Source: Aquila chrysaetos chrysaetos
Lineage: Eukaryota; Chordata; Aves; Accipitriformes; Accipitridae
Direction of reading: 5' to 3'
Assembly: GCF_900496995.4 (NCBI RefSeq)
Contig: NC_044029.1
Location: forward strand, 6,014,001-6,078,000
Length of the DNA stretch: 64,000 bases
A model generated the notes under the pieces. That model was not told the origin of the DNA and made no database searches. It saw nothing but the letters and a program-made list of their open reading frames with translations. Made by a program: the position numbers and the translations under genes. The number at the start of each line of letters is the position of its first letter. Positions within the stretch are counted from its first letter, which is position 1. Of the stretch, positions 37,201 through 49,780 are shown one piece after another.

Positions 37201-38258
37201 TTTCAAAAGACAGTTTTCCGAATGTCAAACAGCATATGCGACAACCGGGACACTTCACCTACAGCTGAAAAGCAACCTGTCAATTTATCATTCAGTTACT
37301 GCATCCAAGCCGTTTCCGCTGGGATTATTTAAAATAATATTCAGGGACAAATATGTCATTAAACTAAGCAGCCACTAACATGAAAAAAATAAGTGTGTGG
37401 GAATATAAACAAGTTACTTATCTCTGAAGGATGCATGTTTAACATTTCAACGTGAGGCTCAAATGTTAATAGTTTTCTTTATCAAGTAGGGTTCATAAAT
37501 AGCAACCTGTTAGTTGTGGGAAACTGTATACTGGATGTGACACTAGCCAAGAAGCAAAAGGAACAATTTATAAGGCATGATTTGCAATGGAAAGTGAGCA
37601 TGTCCAGAGGTAGATTTCATACAGATAATACCTTCCTATCATATCTCGCAACTACAGCTTGACTCAGTAAATCAGTGCTACCAAAAAAAGCAGAGGAAGT
37701 AAGGCAGTTTGTGCTACGTCATTACTTAGAGATATTAGAAAGAATCTTTACCTTACAGTAGAGCCTAATGCACTGTTCCTCACAGTCTAACTTTTAGCCA
37801 TCTGCCCTCGGAATAGCTCTGCTGCCTTGCATGACATTCAATATTTGACATGCCTTCAGTGATACAGTCCACAGGTTTTCATACATACCAACCACAGGCT
37901 GTAGAAAAGGATGTTTCAAAGTGAAAGTGCATACAGAAGTGTTATTATAAAATGCCTAAGCTGTCCTGACATATATCATATAAAATGTAGGCCAGAAAAA
38001 AACATCAAATCACATTTTTGTGTAATCCCCTTCATGTATTGCTTTATGAAGTGATCTCAGTGAGTAAGAGATTAAACATGCCTCTACAGCTCTGTGTGTG
38101 AAGTAACTTGCACAGAGTGGTCACAGTGGTAACGGATACAAAATGAAGAGCAATTCATGAATGAGTTCTACCCTTGCTGAGCAATGACTGGATAAGCCAT
38201 CAAAACAAATGGTACACACTTTGCCTTTGTTCCTATGTGGTCTTGGAAAGTACCACTG
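31254..38258. other. AT-rich DNA, no gene recognised
   Basis: No gene, RNA or clear transposon was found. Short frames (60-82 codons) are scattered on both strands without domain features. Poly-A and poly-T runs and AT-rich words are common throughout. Confidence 0.45.
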
Positions 38259-39680
38259 CACAGAATCATAGAATCACAGACTGGTTTGGGTTGGAAGGGA
38301 CCTTTAAAGGTCATCTAGTTCCAACCCCCCTGCCATGGGCAGGGACATCTTTCGCTAGACCAGGTTGCTCAAAGCCCCATCCAGCCTGGCCTTGAACACT
38401 GCCAGGGATGGGGCAGCCACAACTTCTCTGGGCAACCTCTTCCAGTGTCTCACCACCCTTATCACAAAAAATTTTTTTTCTTATGTCCAATCTAAATCTA
38501 TTCTCTTTCAGTTTAAAACTGTTGCCCCTTATCCTGTCACTACAGGCCTTGGTAAAAAGTCTCTCTGTCTTTATTACAAGCCTTTATATATTGAAAGGCT
38601 GCAGTAAGGTCTCCCTGGAGCCTTCTCTTCTCCAGGCTGAACAACCCCAACTCTCTCAGCCTGTCTTCATAGGAGAGGTGCTCCAGCCCTCTGATCATCT
38701 TCATGGCCCTCCTCTGGACTCGCTCGAGCAGATCCATGTCTTTCTAAAGGTGGGGGCCCCAGAGCTGAACGCAGTACCCTCACCAGAGCGGAGCAGAGGG
38801 GCAGAATCCCCTCCCTCGACCTGCTGGTCACGCTCCTTTTGATGCAGCCCAGGATACGGTTGGCTTTCTGGGCTGCAAGCGCACATTGCTGGCTCATACT
38901 TAGTTTTTCATCCACTAATACCCCCAAGTCCTTCTCCTCAGGGCTGCTCTCAATCCGCTCATCGCCCAGCCTGTATTTGTGCTTGGGATTGCCCCGAAGC
39001 ATGTGCAGGACCTTGCACTTGGCCTTGTTGAACTTCATGAGGTTCACACAGGCCCACCTCTCAAGCCTGTCCAGGTCCCTCTGGATGACATCCCTTCCCT
39101 CCAGCGTGTCGACCCCACCACACAGCTTGGTGTTGTCGGCAAACTTGCTGAGGGTGCACTCAATCCCACTGTCCATGTCGCTGACAAAGATGTTAAACAG
39201 CACCGGTCCCAATACTGACCCCTGAGGAACGCCACTGGTCACTGGTCTCCACTCAGACATCAAGCCATTGACCACAACTCTTTGAGTGTTACCATCCAGT
39301 CAATTTTTTATCCATCCGGTGGTCCATCCATCAAATCCATGTCTCCAATTTAGAGACAAGGATGTTGTGCGGGACAGTGTCAAATGATTTGCAGAAGTCC
39401 AGACAGTTGCTCTTCCCTTATCCACCAATGTTGTAACCCTGTTGTAGAAGGCCACCAAATTTGTCAGGCATGATTTGCCCTTAGTGAAACCGTGTTGGCT
39501 GTCAGCAATCACCTCCTTATTTTCCATGTGCCCCAGCACAGTTTCCAGGAAGATCTATTCCATGATCTTGCTGGGCACAGAGGTGAGACTGACTGGCCTG
39601 TAGTTCCCCAGGTCTTCCTTTTTTCTCCTTTTTAAAAATGGGGGTTATGTTTCCCCTTTTCCAGTCAGTACGTACATCAA
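38259..39680 (-). mobile_element. CR1 LINE, 5'-truncated, minus strand
   Basis: On the minus strand this is the 3' part of a CR1 non-LTR retrotransposon. The plus-strand left edge (CAGAATCATAGAATCACAG) is the complement of the diagnostic octamer tail (ATTCTRTG)n. Rightward lie the 3' UTR, then the ORF2 C-terminus, then reverse-transcriptase motifs up to a DWK...NITPIFKK segment near 39650. Beyond about 39680 the similarity ends, consistent with the usual 5' truncation of LINEs. At about 1.4 kb it is the longest and least diverged CR1 copy here. CR1 elements move by target-primed reverse transcription; this copy cannot, because its coding sequence is broken (separate entry). Confidence 0.95.
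38540..39663 (-). pseudogene. CR1 ORF2 reverse-transcriptase remnant (inactive)
   Basis: The reverse-transcriptase domain of a CR1 ORF2 is spread over at least three minus-strand frames. From 39663 leftward they are: a segment with DWKRGNITPIFKK; a frame at 39300-39539 with SQHGFTKGKSCLTNL; a frame up to 39275 with [26 protein letters not shown] and [11 protein letters not shown]; and a final frame at 38540-38737 with [15 protein letters not shown] and GLFSLEKRR. Breaks visible are a loss of about 10 bases near 39400-39415 (at the first catalytic aspartate motif), a TGA stop at 39300-39302 replacing a tryptophan, and another frameshift near 38770. The usual catalytic F-A-D-D is FADN here (codons at 39132-39143). 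This fits CpG decay of GACGAC to GACAAC. The domain is clear; the copy is dead. Confidence 0.93.
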
Positions 39681-42600
39681 CAAAAAAATATAATGTGCTA
39701 ATATACTCTGGGGAGAAAAAGCCATGCAAAGTCATTTCCAAGCAGAAGGCAAGAGAAGAAGATCATATTTTCCAGAACTAGAAATAGCATATATTGCCTG
39801 ATTTAATCTGAATTCAGGGAGCCACAGTACTGATTTTTTTCTGCAAATGGTGCTTATCCAGAAAAAAGGAAACAAGTAGTAGTTGTGAGCTATCACGGGA
39901 ACTTCTGCAAAAAATCTGAATTCAAATCTTGTCTAGGTAATAGCAGAGAATGATACTGTTGGTTTCATCTTATTCTTTCTATGGAAACAGTTTAACAAAG
40001 TTATTTCAGCATGCTTAGCAGAGGGGTTATGCATAGAGTCCTTCAGGCTGGGGATACTGCAGCAGGAGTGTGCAGAGAAGCAAGCGCTGCAATGTTTTGC
40101 ATTTTACCAGGTTCAGTCTTCTGAGGGAAATGCAAAAAATTATCTCTTTTATGACCGGTGTATCCTGGGTATATTTTAAACAAATATCTCACCTGAATAA
40201 TAGACAACAGAGAAAAAAGACAATGAGCTGAAACATGACTCATGATGATAAGGTAGGTTTTAGAGAGTACCAATTTAATGTGTCTGTCTGGTGGTGGGTG
40301 AGGCTGTGGGTAGAGAAAGAGAGAGAAAGAGATTTGTATCTCTCTGCGCCCAAAAACTTAAAACTAATGACCTGCAGTGTGTTGCATGAGTTTATGCAGA
40401 GATACTTGAAGCATCTGCCACTTCTATAAGGCTCTGTATAGGTGCAGTAGTCCTTTCATGTGTAGCAGATTGCAGCTAAACCAGTCATAAGCAGCAGCAG
40501 AAAATGTGCAAATGAACACATAACGCCCACTCAAAGCTTATGTTAATTCAACTGCAGCTTTGAAGAAAAATTAGCAATGGTTAGCATGTGCTCTGTCTTG
40601 TTAAACAGCTAGTGCCACGCTACAGTTGTTTGAAAGCCTGCAAAAAGAAGAAACACCTGATGTGCATATTGTGCAGTAGGCTATAATGTTAGTAATAGAA
40701 GGAACAGATTACGAAACATAAATATCAATTAATTAACTTCTGGAGAAAAAATATACTTTATGCAGAAAGAATGGAGCAATTGGGATTTTCTACAGGAAAA
40801 ATGCATCATTTCACAAACTTCATTGGCACGGTGATCTGAACAGATGTGTGTTTCGGCTCCGTTTCCTTGGCCTCCTCTGAAGTTCACTTATTCCAGACAG
40901 GTAATCAACTGCTGTTAAAATAAATTTGCCCTTGAGTGAGCCAAATGGATGGTTAGGGACTGGAAAGAGTCTGTCCCTTTCCCAGCTCACAGTTTAGGTC
41001 AAGGATTATAAGCACAGCAGTGTACAGCCCATATTGAACACATCTCCTGATGATGTTGATATTCAAAGACTGTTGTCTTCCTTATTCAAGAAGCTGAAAT
41101 CCACAGGAAGAAAGGAGAAATGCCATGATAACTGGGTTAGTGACTTTGGTTGCTGGGTCATTGCCTGTTTCCACACTGTTCCATAGTACAGACAACTCAC
41201 AGGTACAATCCACACACTTTTCTGAATTCAAGATAATACACACAGCAAAAAAAAGTAATTTCAGGCAGAAGGTAATCCAGGACTCTTGCTTTCTAGGCAA
41301 AGATGCTACATTGAGCTAAAGCAGCTGTGTTACCTTAGATGACCTTCTGGTAACACTCATCATCAGCTCTCCTGTTTCAGGCAGCAGGAAAATCTTGGTT
41401 CACTTTACTCAGGGCTGTAGTACTTCTCTGTAGAATGAGCTAACCCTTTTTTTCAGACATAAACATCAGAATTAAACCAGAATGGATTTAAGATAAGATC
41501 CAGCTTTGCAACTCAAGTTGCCTGCTGGCCTACAGATATTTCTGTCCCTGCCTTGTGCTGGCATAAGGCTGCCTATGGTTATATACTACAGTATCGATAA
41601 TACAGTATTCCAATACAGTCTTAGGAATCTGGCAACAGGAGCACGCTTTCCACAGATCAGGTGTAAGGGAGAACTATAGTCTACCACCTATATATGAGAA
41701 CACAAAGTTCTTCTGTGCTCCATTTTCCAGATGAAGTCCTGAACTAAGAATAAATGGGAATTAATCAAAATGAAGAACTGAGAGATTTACTGATTCTTTA
41801 ATTTAAACTTTAAAAAGAAGAACTGATTAAAAGAATTACAGATGTTGCAACTTTCACAGTATCGTCAAAGGTAATCAACATTTTTAATTTGGAGGCAAAA
41901 CTGAAAATGTTATTAAAAGAATTCATGCTATCTTTCCCAGCCAATCCATCTGCATGCCTGTATCAAATTGGCAAAGAATACTGTTTTGGATATTTGGGCA
42001 AGAAAAAACCCAAGACATAAAAAATATATATTTATGAACTTTATCAAAGGTTTTAAAGGCAGTATCCTGAATAATTTTTACTGTTACACAGCATTTTTAT
42101 GTGAAACCACTTTACAAAGACAAATAAGGATTGTCATTTATTCATCTTAAAACAGCACCTAAAGAGCTGACCTCAGGCCTAGAGAGAGTAGATACCACAC
42201 AGGCACACAGACCTACGTCAGCAAAAAGATTGCACTATCTGCTTCCTACCTTTGTTGCTGACATTCAAAATTTTAACTTTCAAAGACCCCACAAACTGTT
42301 ATCAAACAGTGTAGATGTCTGAATTTTGTAAATGTATCCACTTTTACAAGATGATAGGCTTCCTGAATGTTTAGTAGTAGGATTGCTACCAGTTACCCTA
42401 AAAGATAATATAATCAAAGCTGTATGTCTAGGTTCCTACTGTGAAGAGAAACAGAAACCTTCAAAAGACCACCCGTCCTATCATAAGGTGTGAGCCTCAG
42501 GTATGTAGGATGAATGACCGTCTGACAGGGCCTTCATTGACTGAAGGGGAGAAATAACCGAGATCAGCCCCAATTTGACCTCAGATATTTGCTCTTCAGA

Positions 42601-45600
42601 GTGCAGGACCACCCAAACCATGTCTGTATGAACTAAACATCCATTGAACTAAACATCCAACTAAACATCCACTGGGGATTTGGGAATTCTCAGAACATGG
42701 CTACTGGACCAGTCATTGCACACAGAGAAAAATTGCTGGAAGAGGTGCTGGTGCCATCTTCATTGTTGCCCATTAGAGCACTCAGGAGGGTCTTGAAAGC
42801 CTTGAACTCACCTTCCTCATCTGCTTCAGAAGTCTTGAACTCACACTTTCTGCAAGCGTGGTTTAATATCTGGATGTGGCACATTTTGGACTAGTAGGTC
42901 TGCTCTACCTCTCTGACTGAAACTGCTCTATTTCATATGCATTCATTTAAATATTCATTGAGGTAAACACTGAGAATAAAACTTTCTTTTAACTTAAGCA
43001 CTTGTCTGAGTATAAAGAGATGTGCATTAAACCTCTTCATCTAATTCATATTTTTTTATTCAAAGTGAAATATCTTCATCAAAAGTGGCCAAGAACACTC
43101 TCCTCCTTCCCACTCCCAGACTGTGCTGAAGTGCAGTGATTAGGGTAGTCTTTGGGGATATAAACAATTGCTGCTCAAGCCTCCTCAGGCAGAAGAAAAT
43201 AGTTATGCATTTTGTGGAAAAGGGTTAGACTTAATAATTAACTTAAGGAAAATTCCATCCAATACCTTAACCACTTCCTTTCTCTTTTACAGAAAACCTG
43301 ACAATTAATATATGCAAAATCAGTGGTCCTTTTCAAAACTATTGGCTTGAGTCACATCCTTAGATAGCAATTAGAAGCGAAGGCCCTCCTGGTTTGCAGT
43401 TAGGGTTTAAAATAAAAATACAGTACTTACAAATCAAGCCCCCACACAGGCTTCAAGGAAGAAACACAAAAGAAATCTTAGCCCATGTTTGGAGCTGAAC
43501 TTAAACCGAACTCTTCTGAGCAAAAGTACTTTGGCACCTCTGATTTCCACCAGGGACTAGAGTTGGAAACATCCATGCTCTAACAAAAAGGCTTTTCTTC
43601 TGGTATTTCCAGCTGAGATGCCAAGTGGAAGTTCTGGAATCTGATAAGAAAGCTTGCTTTCATAGATGTTTATCCAAACTCGACCGGGACTGTAAAATTT
43701 TGGATATCTGGCTATCTTTACAAAATGACATTCAAGTGAGTTAGCAGAACTGTCTTCATTATTTATACTCAAGCATACATTTGTTGTTTTAATACAAAAC
43801 TTCCGTCTTTTCATAGAAACCACAGCAATGAAAGTATCAGTACTACAGGTTAATACAATGGTGAAAGACGATACCTGACTAACAGATGCTAAAAATACAG
43901 TCACTGGATACAAAGCTTTCCAATCAAAAGAAATACATTTGAAATGTCTGTCTTTCCTCCTCACTCTCTTAAATTACAGTGAGAAAAAATTTTACATCAA
44001 AGGCTTGGTGTAAAATCCCAGAATTCACTGTGAAATCCCTGAGAAGTCTACTATTGAATTGGCTCATCTTTGGAACAGGTCTCTACTGTAAAACTTGGCT
44101 TCATTTATACCACCATCCACTCTGTTAAGCTCTTAAGAGGTACTTTAACTGAAATTGTTAGGGGAAGTGAGATCTTGGACAGTTTCTCAATGGAAGAGCA
44201 CTTATTCAGACCTCATCCTGCCCTAGCAGCACCAGAGGATGATAGTCTGAAAAAACTGACAAGCTGTGCTGCCTGCTTTCTGAATGCATTGCTAACACAT
44301 TTATAATGGATGTTCTGTTCAGGAAAACTAATACAGAGATTATAACGTACCCTTAACAGTGAACTAAAAAGAAAGGCACTCTCTGACCTGGTAAAACAGC
44401 TGTGTATCATTGCATAACAGTGAAGGACAGAACCCAATAAATTATTACAGCTAACTGCTTGTGTTTGCATCAACTTGTGAAATAGCTTCATTCCCCTGTG
44501 CTGGGGAATGAAGTAATATTATCTTCTCTAATAGCACAAATGATTAAAGCGAGACCTTCAGATGACTGTGCCTGATAAACAGCAATCATGCCTTAGTTTC
44601 TGCACCAGCCATTATACGGGCATTTTCCAGTAAACTCTTGCTTTTAATATCTACAACAGTTATGCAATTTATGCATTTGATCAATTTATATGGTGCACCT
44701 GTCCCAAATGTTCTGGATGAGCGTATGCGTTATACAAAAATCACTTTACTGATAAAACCAAACTGACACAATTTCAAATAAATACCTCCCAACCAGCAAA
44801 AACTAGACAATTTTCCTCTGTATAAAATCCTAAGGTATTCTAGCTTATGTCACTAGTATTCATTGGTAATCAGTACAGTAGACCAAGAACTAAAGATCAC
44901 GCCAGGGTAGAAGTTCATCCATCCAGAACTCCAAATGTGAGGACCATGAACATGTATTCCTCTGGTGATCTTACCTGTTGCCTTGTGAGAGACTGTGTCT
45001 TTCAGATACAGTGAACTAAAAAGCCAGTAATTAATGTGCATCCAGAATGGAAGTGGAAGTCAGGATAGCTATTAAGCAGCAATGCAGTATAAGACATGGA
45101 GTAGAAAGCAAACCATGTTTTACTCTTGCTAAGGTTTCCAATCATTTAAAGACCCGGACTCTACAACTGCTGAGTCTGGATAAACAAAACAGTGGAAAGT
45201 CTGCATTTGGACATATGTTTATAAATAAGAAAACAAAACAGAATAAAATTCCCTGGCTACTATTGCCGCCAAGGTATCAAGATGCACCTAAAGGTCCTAG
45301 AAGATACTTTCAGTTCACAACCTTGGCTAAAAGGGAGGAAATTGCTCCTTCAGTCTCAGAAAGTACCTCTCAGTCTGCCAGCTTCTCTCAGACATGCTTC
45401 AGGTAATTCTCTCTCACCCAAACAATGATCTCAACCCAGCATGAAGAAAGCCGAGGAATTGTGTCATCTGGACAATATGAAGTGACATCACTGTATTGAT
45501 GGTTGCAGTCAAAGAGATCACAGAGTTCCCTTTAGTGACTACATATATGATTTTAAATAAGATGTATGACATAAAAGAAAGTCTACCATGCAACAAACTG

Positions 45601-48600
45601 TCTCCTTTGGTAAAAGAATCATTCTGAGGTTTGTCCTCTCAGAGGGAAAAGAGTGGCACTCTCGGGCATGTCTGTGCCTGCTTTTGCCAGGAACTGTAAA
45701 TGTCACATAAATGACGCTCCATGTGAAAAGTCACTTGTGACAGTTCTGAAAGAATCTGCTTGGACGCAAAATGTATTTGCCAGTATCTTACGCAGCCAGA
45801 AGGTATTGATTCAAAGATCGAGAAAGGCAAACACAGTGTTGCTGACATTTTTTAAAGGGTCATATGCAAAATGTGTCTCTCTCAGAATCAGGGAGAGTTT
45901 CTAAAATCATCTTCTGATTTCCATCTCTCTTTGTGTGTAAGACTATCAGAGGACTGGGGACAGCCTGGCAGCGGTTTCCACCACCTCATTTACATACCCT
46001 GTCTAGCTGAACTTTCGAAAATTCCGCTTTAAAACCAAATCTGTTTAGCTTGGTTCACAGTGCAGAGCTCATGGGTTTCCCAAAAGTGCCATTCCAAACA
46101 GAGGCAGGCAGAGACCCTTGGGGACAAGAGGATATGCAGTGCCTGCTTTTCTTTTGCTTTTGCGATGGTGTAAACCCACAGTAGCTTTGATGGACTTACA
46201 GTAGATATAACCTGTGTATGAAAGAGATTTCTAGACTTTAATAACTAGGTTTGAAGTAGGAGCACCTATTAAGTTGTTCCAGAGGGCAACTGCTTTTGAA
46301 CCAGAGAATGCATTTGGATCATCTCTACTATGAAGTGATAAGCTGTGTAAGTTCAAAGTACAGTGGAAAGCCTTAACATTATCCATGCTTATTAGTACAC
46401 AGCGCTTGTATAAGCACTATGGGAAATACCTTTGTGATTGTGGACACAAACCAACTCTGACTGCAAGACTGTATATGCCTGTTGTTATTCTTTTAGGGGT
46501 TATTACTGAATCTCTATGTGCCACATTCTTTCAACCTGCTCTGAAGTCCAGTGACTTTTTATATCTTATTATTCAGTGAACAAAGACATAGCAGGTTTGT
46601 CTAAAAAGTCACTATAATGATAATAATCTGTAACTGTGAGTTAAACTGCACTCCTTGTTAACCTGAAGATTTTCCAGAATATATGTTAGCTATCCCATTC
46701 TGTCTAGACAGCAAACCAAGAGTACCAAAACTAAGAGAGGTAACTCTACTGTCAACTCTGGCAAAAGTGTAAACTGACAGAAACTTCTCTCTACAATTTC
46801 TTCTGTTCCAATTCTTTCAAAAGAAGAGGCCAAAACTAGGATTACTGGTACATGCTATATTCCCTGCCTTCAGTTTTATGCTGTGAATATTACGAAGCAC
46901 TGCAACAGAGTGGACAGAGCCCAGGAGCAACACCTGCTCTTTAATTCTCTTTAAAGAGTATTTCACGCCTAAAAGAGGGAAGTGGGTTGCAATCCATACT
47001 TCCATGTCCATGTAGTAAATATGATTAAGGTCTGTGCTTAATGTCAATATGACCCCAGTTTACACAAAAAAACCCCAGTAGTATATACCAGCACTTGTTT
47101 CAGAAAAGTACTGGATTCTTGACTGGCACAGTTTAAAGGTGGCTCCACTCACTTTCAGAGAGTTATACTGTTTTATACTTATTCAGAGTCTGGACTTAGG
47201 TATAATGCAACTAATAGTCTGAGGAATAAGGGAAAAGGCAAAATAGCAAACCAATAGGAATATGGGCCTACCATACACTTACTGTGTATTTCACTGGAGG
47301 ATGAAATTCACCTATGCAGAAGGATATTCTTAAAAGTGCACCCAGCCTGAATTTAAGTAGAATGTGGAAGAAAAAGAAATGTTAGTTTACTGTTTACTGA
47401 AATAAAGTATAATAATATATCACTATTGTTGTATTCATGCTCGTGAGTATTCTCTAGCTCACCAGGTTACATATTTAACTTTGTATTACCAACCACCTTC
47501 ATGACATTTTCAATTCTGTGCATTGACTTTGCACTGCATAGAGTATTTTCTATATTTCTCTGATTGTATTCTTTCTTATTTATGATTCTTGCACGCAAAC
47601 AGGCTTTTTGAGGGTTCATCAGTTCCAGCTGGCTATTTTCCACTTGATGCCAATAATTCTTTATTCAGCCATTTATCAGAATTCTTTTCGCTGCATCCAA
47701 TGGGTGATGTCACCAAGAAAGAGTTATAATTGCAGGTGGGAAATGAAAAGGAGATCAAAAAGCTTTCAAGTAACAAAAATTCTCTATTTATGCAAGTGTT
47801 CTAAGAAACAAAGCAAGCAATAAGAAACAAGCAGACAACAAAGTAGGATTCAAATGGGAGCAAATTATGGCTAAACATACTAATCTTCAAAGTTTAACAT
47901 GGGTTGTCAGCAGTTCTTTCAGAAAATCATGTTCCTGAAATTGCAACTGTAAAACCATTAGTCAGCTATATATGAATGAATATTTCCCTTTTCCAAATCA
48001 GATTTATGGAATATTTTGCCTTCTGTCAGATTATAATATATTTGCATCTAATAGTTCTAATTTAGAATGTTTGAATTATAAATAGCTGGGAAATGTGGCA
48101 TAAATTAACATTGATACGGAAGACTAATATGTTTTCCTTGTAAGCTGTAAACTGCTTCCATGTCAAAGGAAAGTGAAACTGCTCTACACCGGAGGTTTTC
48201 TGAGGTAAGACTGCATTGGTGTTTTAGAGCAGTCGCGGTGCTCTTGAATTGCAAGATGTGCTATCCAAATTCCTCTCCATGTTAACTATTACTGACCTTC
48301 AGCCATGGAAAGCAGCTAGTAGGGTGACTTAATTTGGCACCTGTTCTGGGGATTTCTGAATAGCTGAAGCCAAAAGCAACCCATATTTAGGTGGCCCAGC
48401 CCGTCCTCAGCACATACTGTATTTTACGGTGGATTTCCTTAGGAGATTGTAAGGGCGATGCCGTACGGGAATTCCTAAGTGTTGCCTTTCACTCCTTCAA
48501 ATGCCAAATGTGAGGCTGTTTTTACCTACGTCTTTTCTGTGATTAGAGTGGCATCCATAGGAGAGATTCCTCCAGTACAGTAATTGCCATGTATTTTCCA

Positions 48601-49378
48601 AAAATGCCTCATGGGAATACGTATTTCTTGGGAACTGGAAAGGAAGGGAAACTGTTAATCAAGTGAAACTAGGCTTGAAGTGTAAATGCGATGCTATCGG
48701 GTATGCACATTGTATGGAATTTTCTTCCCATTTCTTGAGGATAATCACAGGAAGAGTGTGGGTGGATTGGCTCACATATGAAAAGACATCTCTCAGCTAA
48801 AGGAAAAACAACAACATTTTAAAGCATAGGGTTTCGACACAACCCTAGACGCAGGACAAAAGCAAAGAAATAAACTGGAGTCTACTCTCACACTAGTCTA
48901 TGCTGAAATTATTGTTCCATTTCCAGTAACAAAGGTAAAACACTTTTTCAGTTTCTGATTCTGGAATTCTGCTACCCGATGTATGTTATTTTACTTTCTC
49001 AGATTCTTAGAAATAATGATTATAAATACTTGTAAAGGCTTTTAATTATCCAGAATTAAAAAATAACCACAAAGAGCTGAACAACTGGGTTGGATTCCAA
49101 TACTCATTATAAAATTAAAAAAAGAAAAAAAAAGACATCCCAGAGCTTTGGATAGAGTTTCTGCATGAACAGTCTTTTACCAAGGTGCATCACGTTCTTA
49201 CATGAGGACACAGTCTACTATTTTTAATGACTATAACATACAACAGTACAAAGAGGATGAAAACACCTTTATTTCTTTTCAGTTTCACAGCCATATGTAG
49301 GCTATAACAATGCGTATAAAAGAAAAGACGGGCAAGATCTTCAGAGGAATGAAAGGGGACAGTTTGGGAGCTTATTTC
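39681..49378. other. No recognised gene
   Basis: Unannotated AT-rich DNA. Two longer frames, 119 codons forward at 45047-45406 and 135 codons reverse at 43557-43964, have no recognisable domain. A reverse 64-codon frame at 42690-42884 is acidic and serine-rich. None is supported by splice signals I could identify. A small direct repeat at 42631-42673 is listed separately. Confidence 0.42.
42631..42673. repeat. Three-copy short direct repeat AACTAAACATCCA
   Basis: The 13-base word (A)ACTAAACATCCA occurs three times in 43 bases, as a compact slippage-type duplication. Confidence 0.8.
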
Positions 49379-49780
49379 CCGCCCCCCCCCTCTCCTCTAG
49401 CATTTTTAAACCCGCGCGAAATATTCTTGAGCCAGCCGGTTGTTTTGTTCACACCGGCTTTCATTGCCTGGTCGAGTGAATTCATTACAGCTCCCTGCCC
49501 CAGGGCTCAATTTTCAGCTGCGCTGAGCGTGACCCGTATCAGCTGCGGGAAAAGGGAGGCAAAGGCTCCGCGGGCACCTCGCACCTCCCCGCGTCCCCGG
49601 GAAGCCGTGGGGGGGCCCGGCCGCCGCGCCGGGTTCTTCGGCGTTGCCCTTGGGGATTGCTCCGCGAGCGGGAGGTTGCTTGTCCCGACGGGAATCCCGC
49701 GACAGGGCGTTGCGGGGTGGGAGAAGCTGCCGTAAAAACAACGCTGGCTCGACGTCAGGACAGGGCTCTGCCGTACCAGG
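49379..49780. promoter_or_regulatory. CpG island, candidate promoter
   Basis: The AT-rich background gives way to a GC-rich block. By hand count about 38 CpG dinucleotides lie between 49411 and 49780, against very few in the flanks. It begins with a run of C residues (49382-49390). It contains two perfect E2F-type words, GCGCGAAA at 49414-49421 and GCGGGAAA at 49545-49552, and a CRE-like CGACGTCA at 49750-49757. CpG islands of this size in vertebrates usually mark transcription start sites. The direction is not determined: a good forward splice donor (GAG/GTAACC, GT at 49885-49886) lies just downstream, while the only terminal-exon candidate in the window is on the minus strand. Overlapping frames of 80-141 codons here are expected in GC-rich DNA and have no recognisable product. 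Confidence 0.75.

Noticed and set aside
38839-39225. 128-codon forward frame over the 38-kb CR1
   Set aside because: It is the antisense shadow of the CR1 reverse-transcriptase sequence.
42690-42884. Acidic, serine-rich reverse frame
   Set aside because: It overlaps a forward frame of equal length and contains a short direct repeat. No motif supports a real protein.
43557-43964. 135-codon reverse frame
   Set aside because: No domain, no splice or polyadenylation context and no compositional change were seen. A frame of this size is expected by chance in a window this long.
45047-45406. 119-codon forward frame
   Set aside because: Lysine/serine/glutamine-rich with no recognisable motif and no supporting signals. 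Treated as chance.
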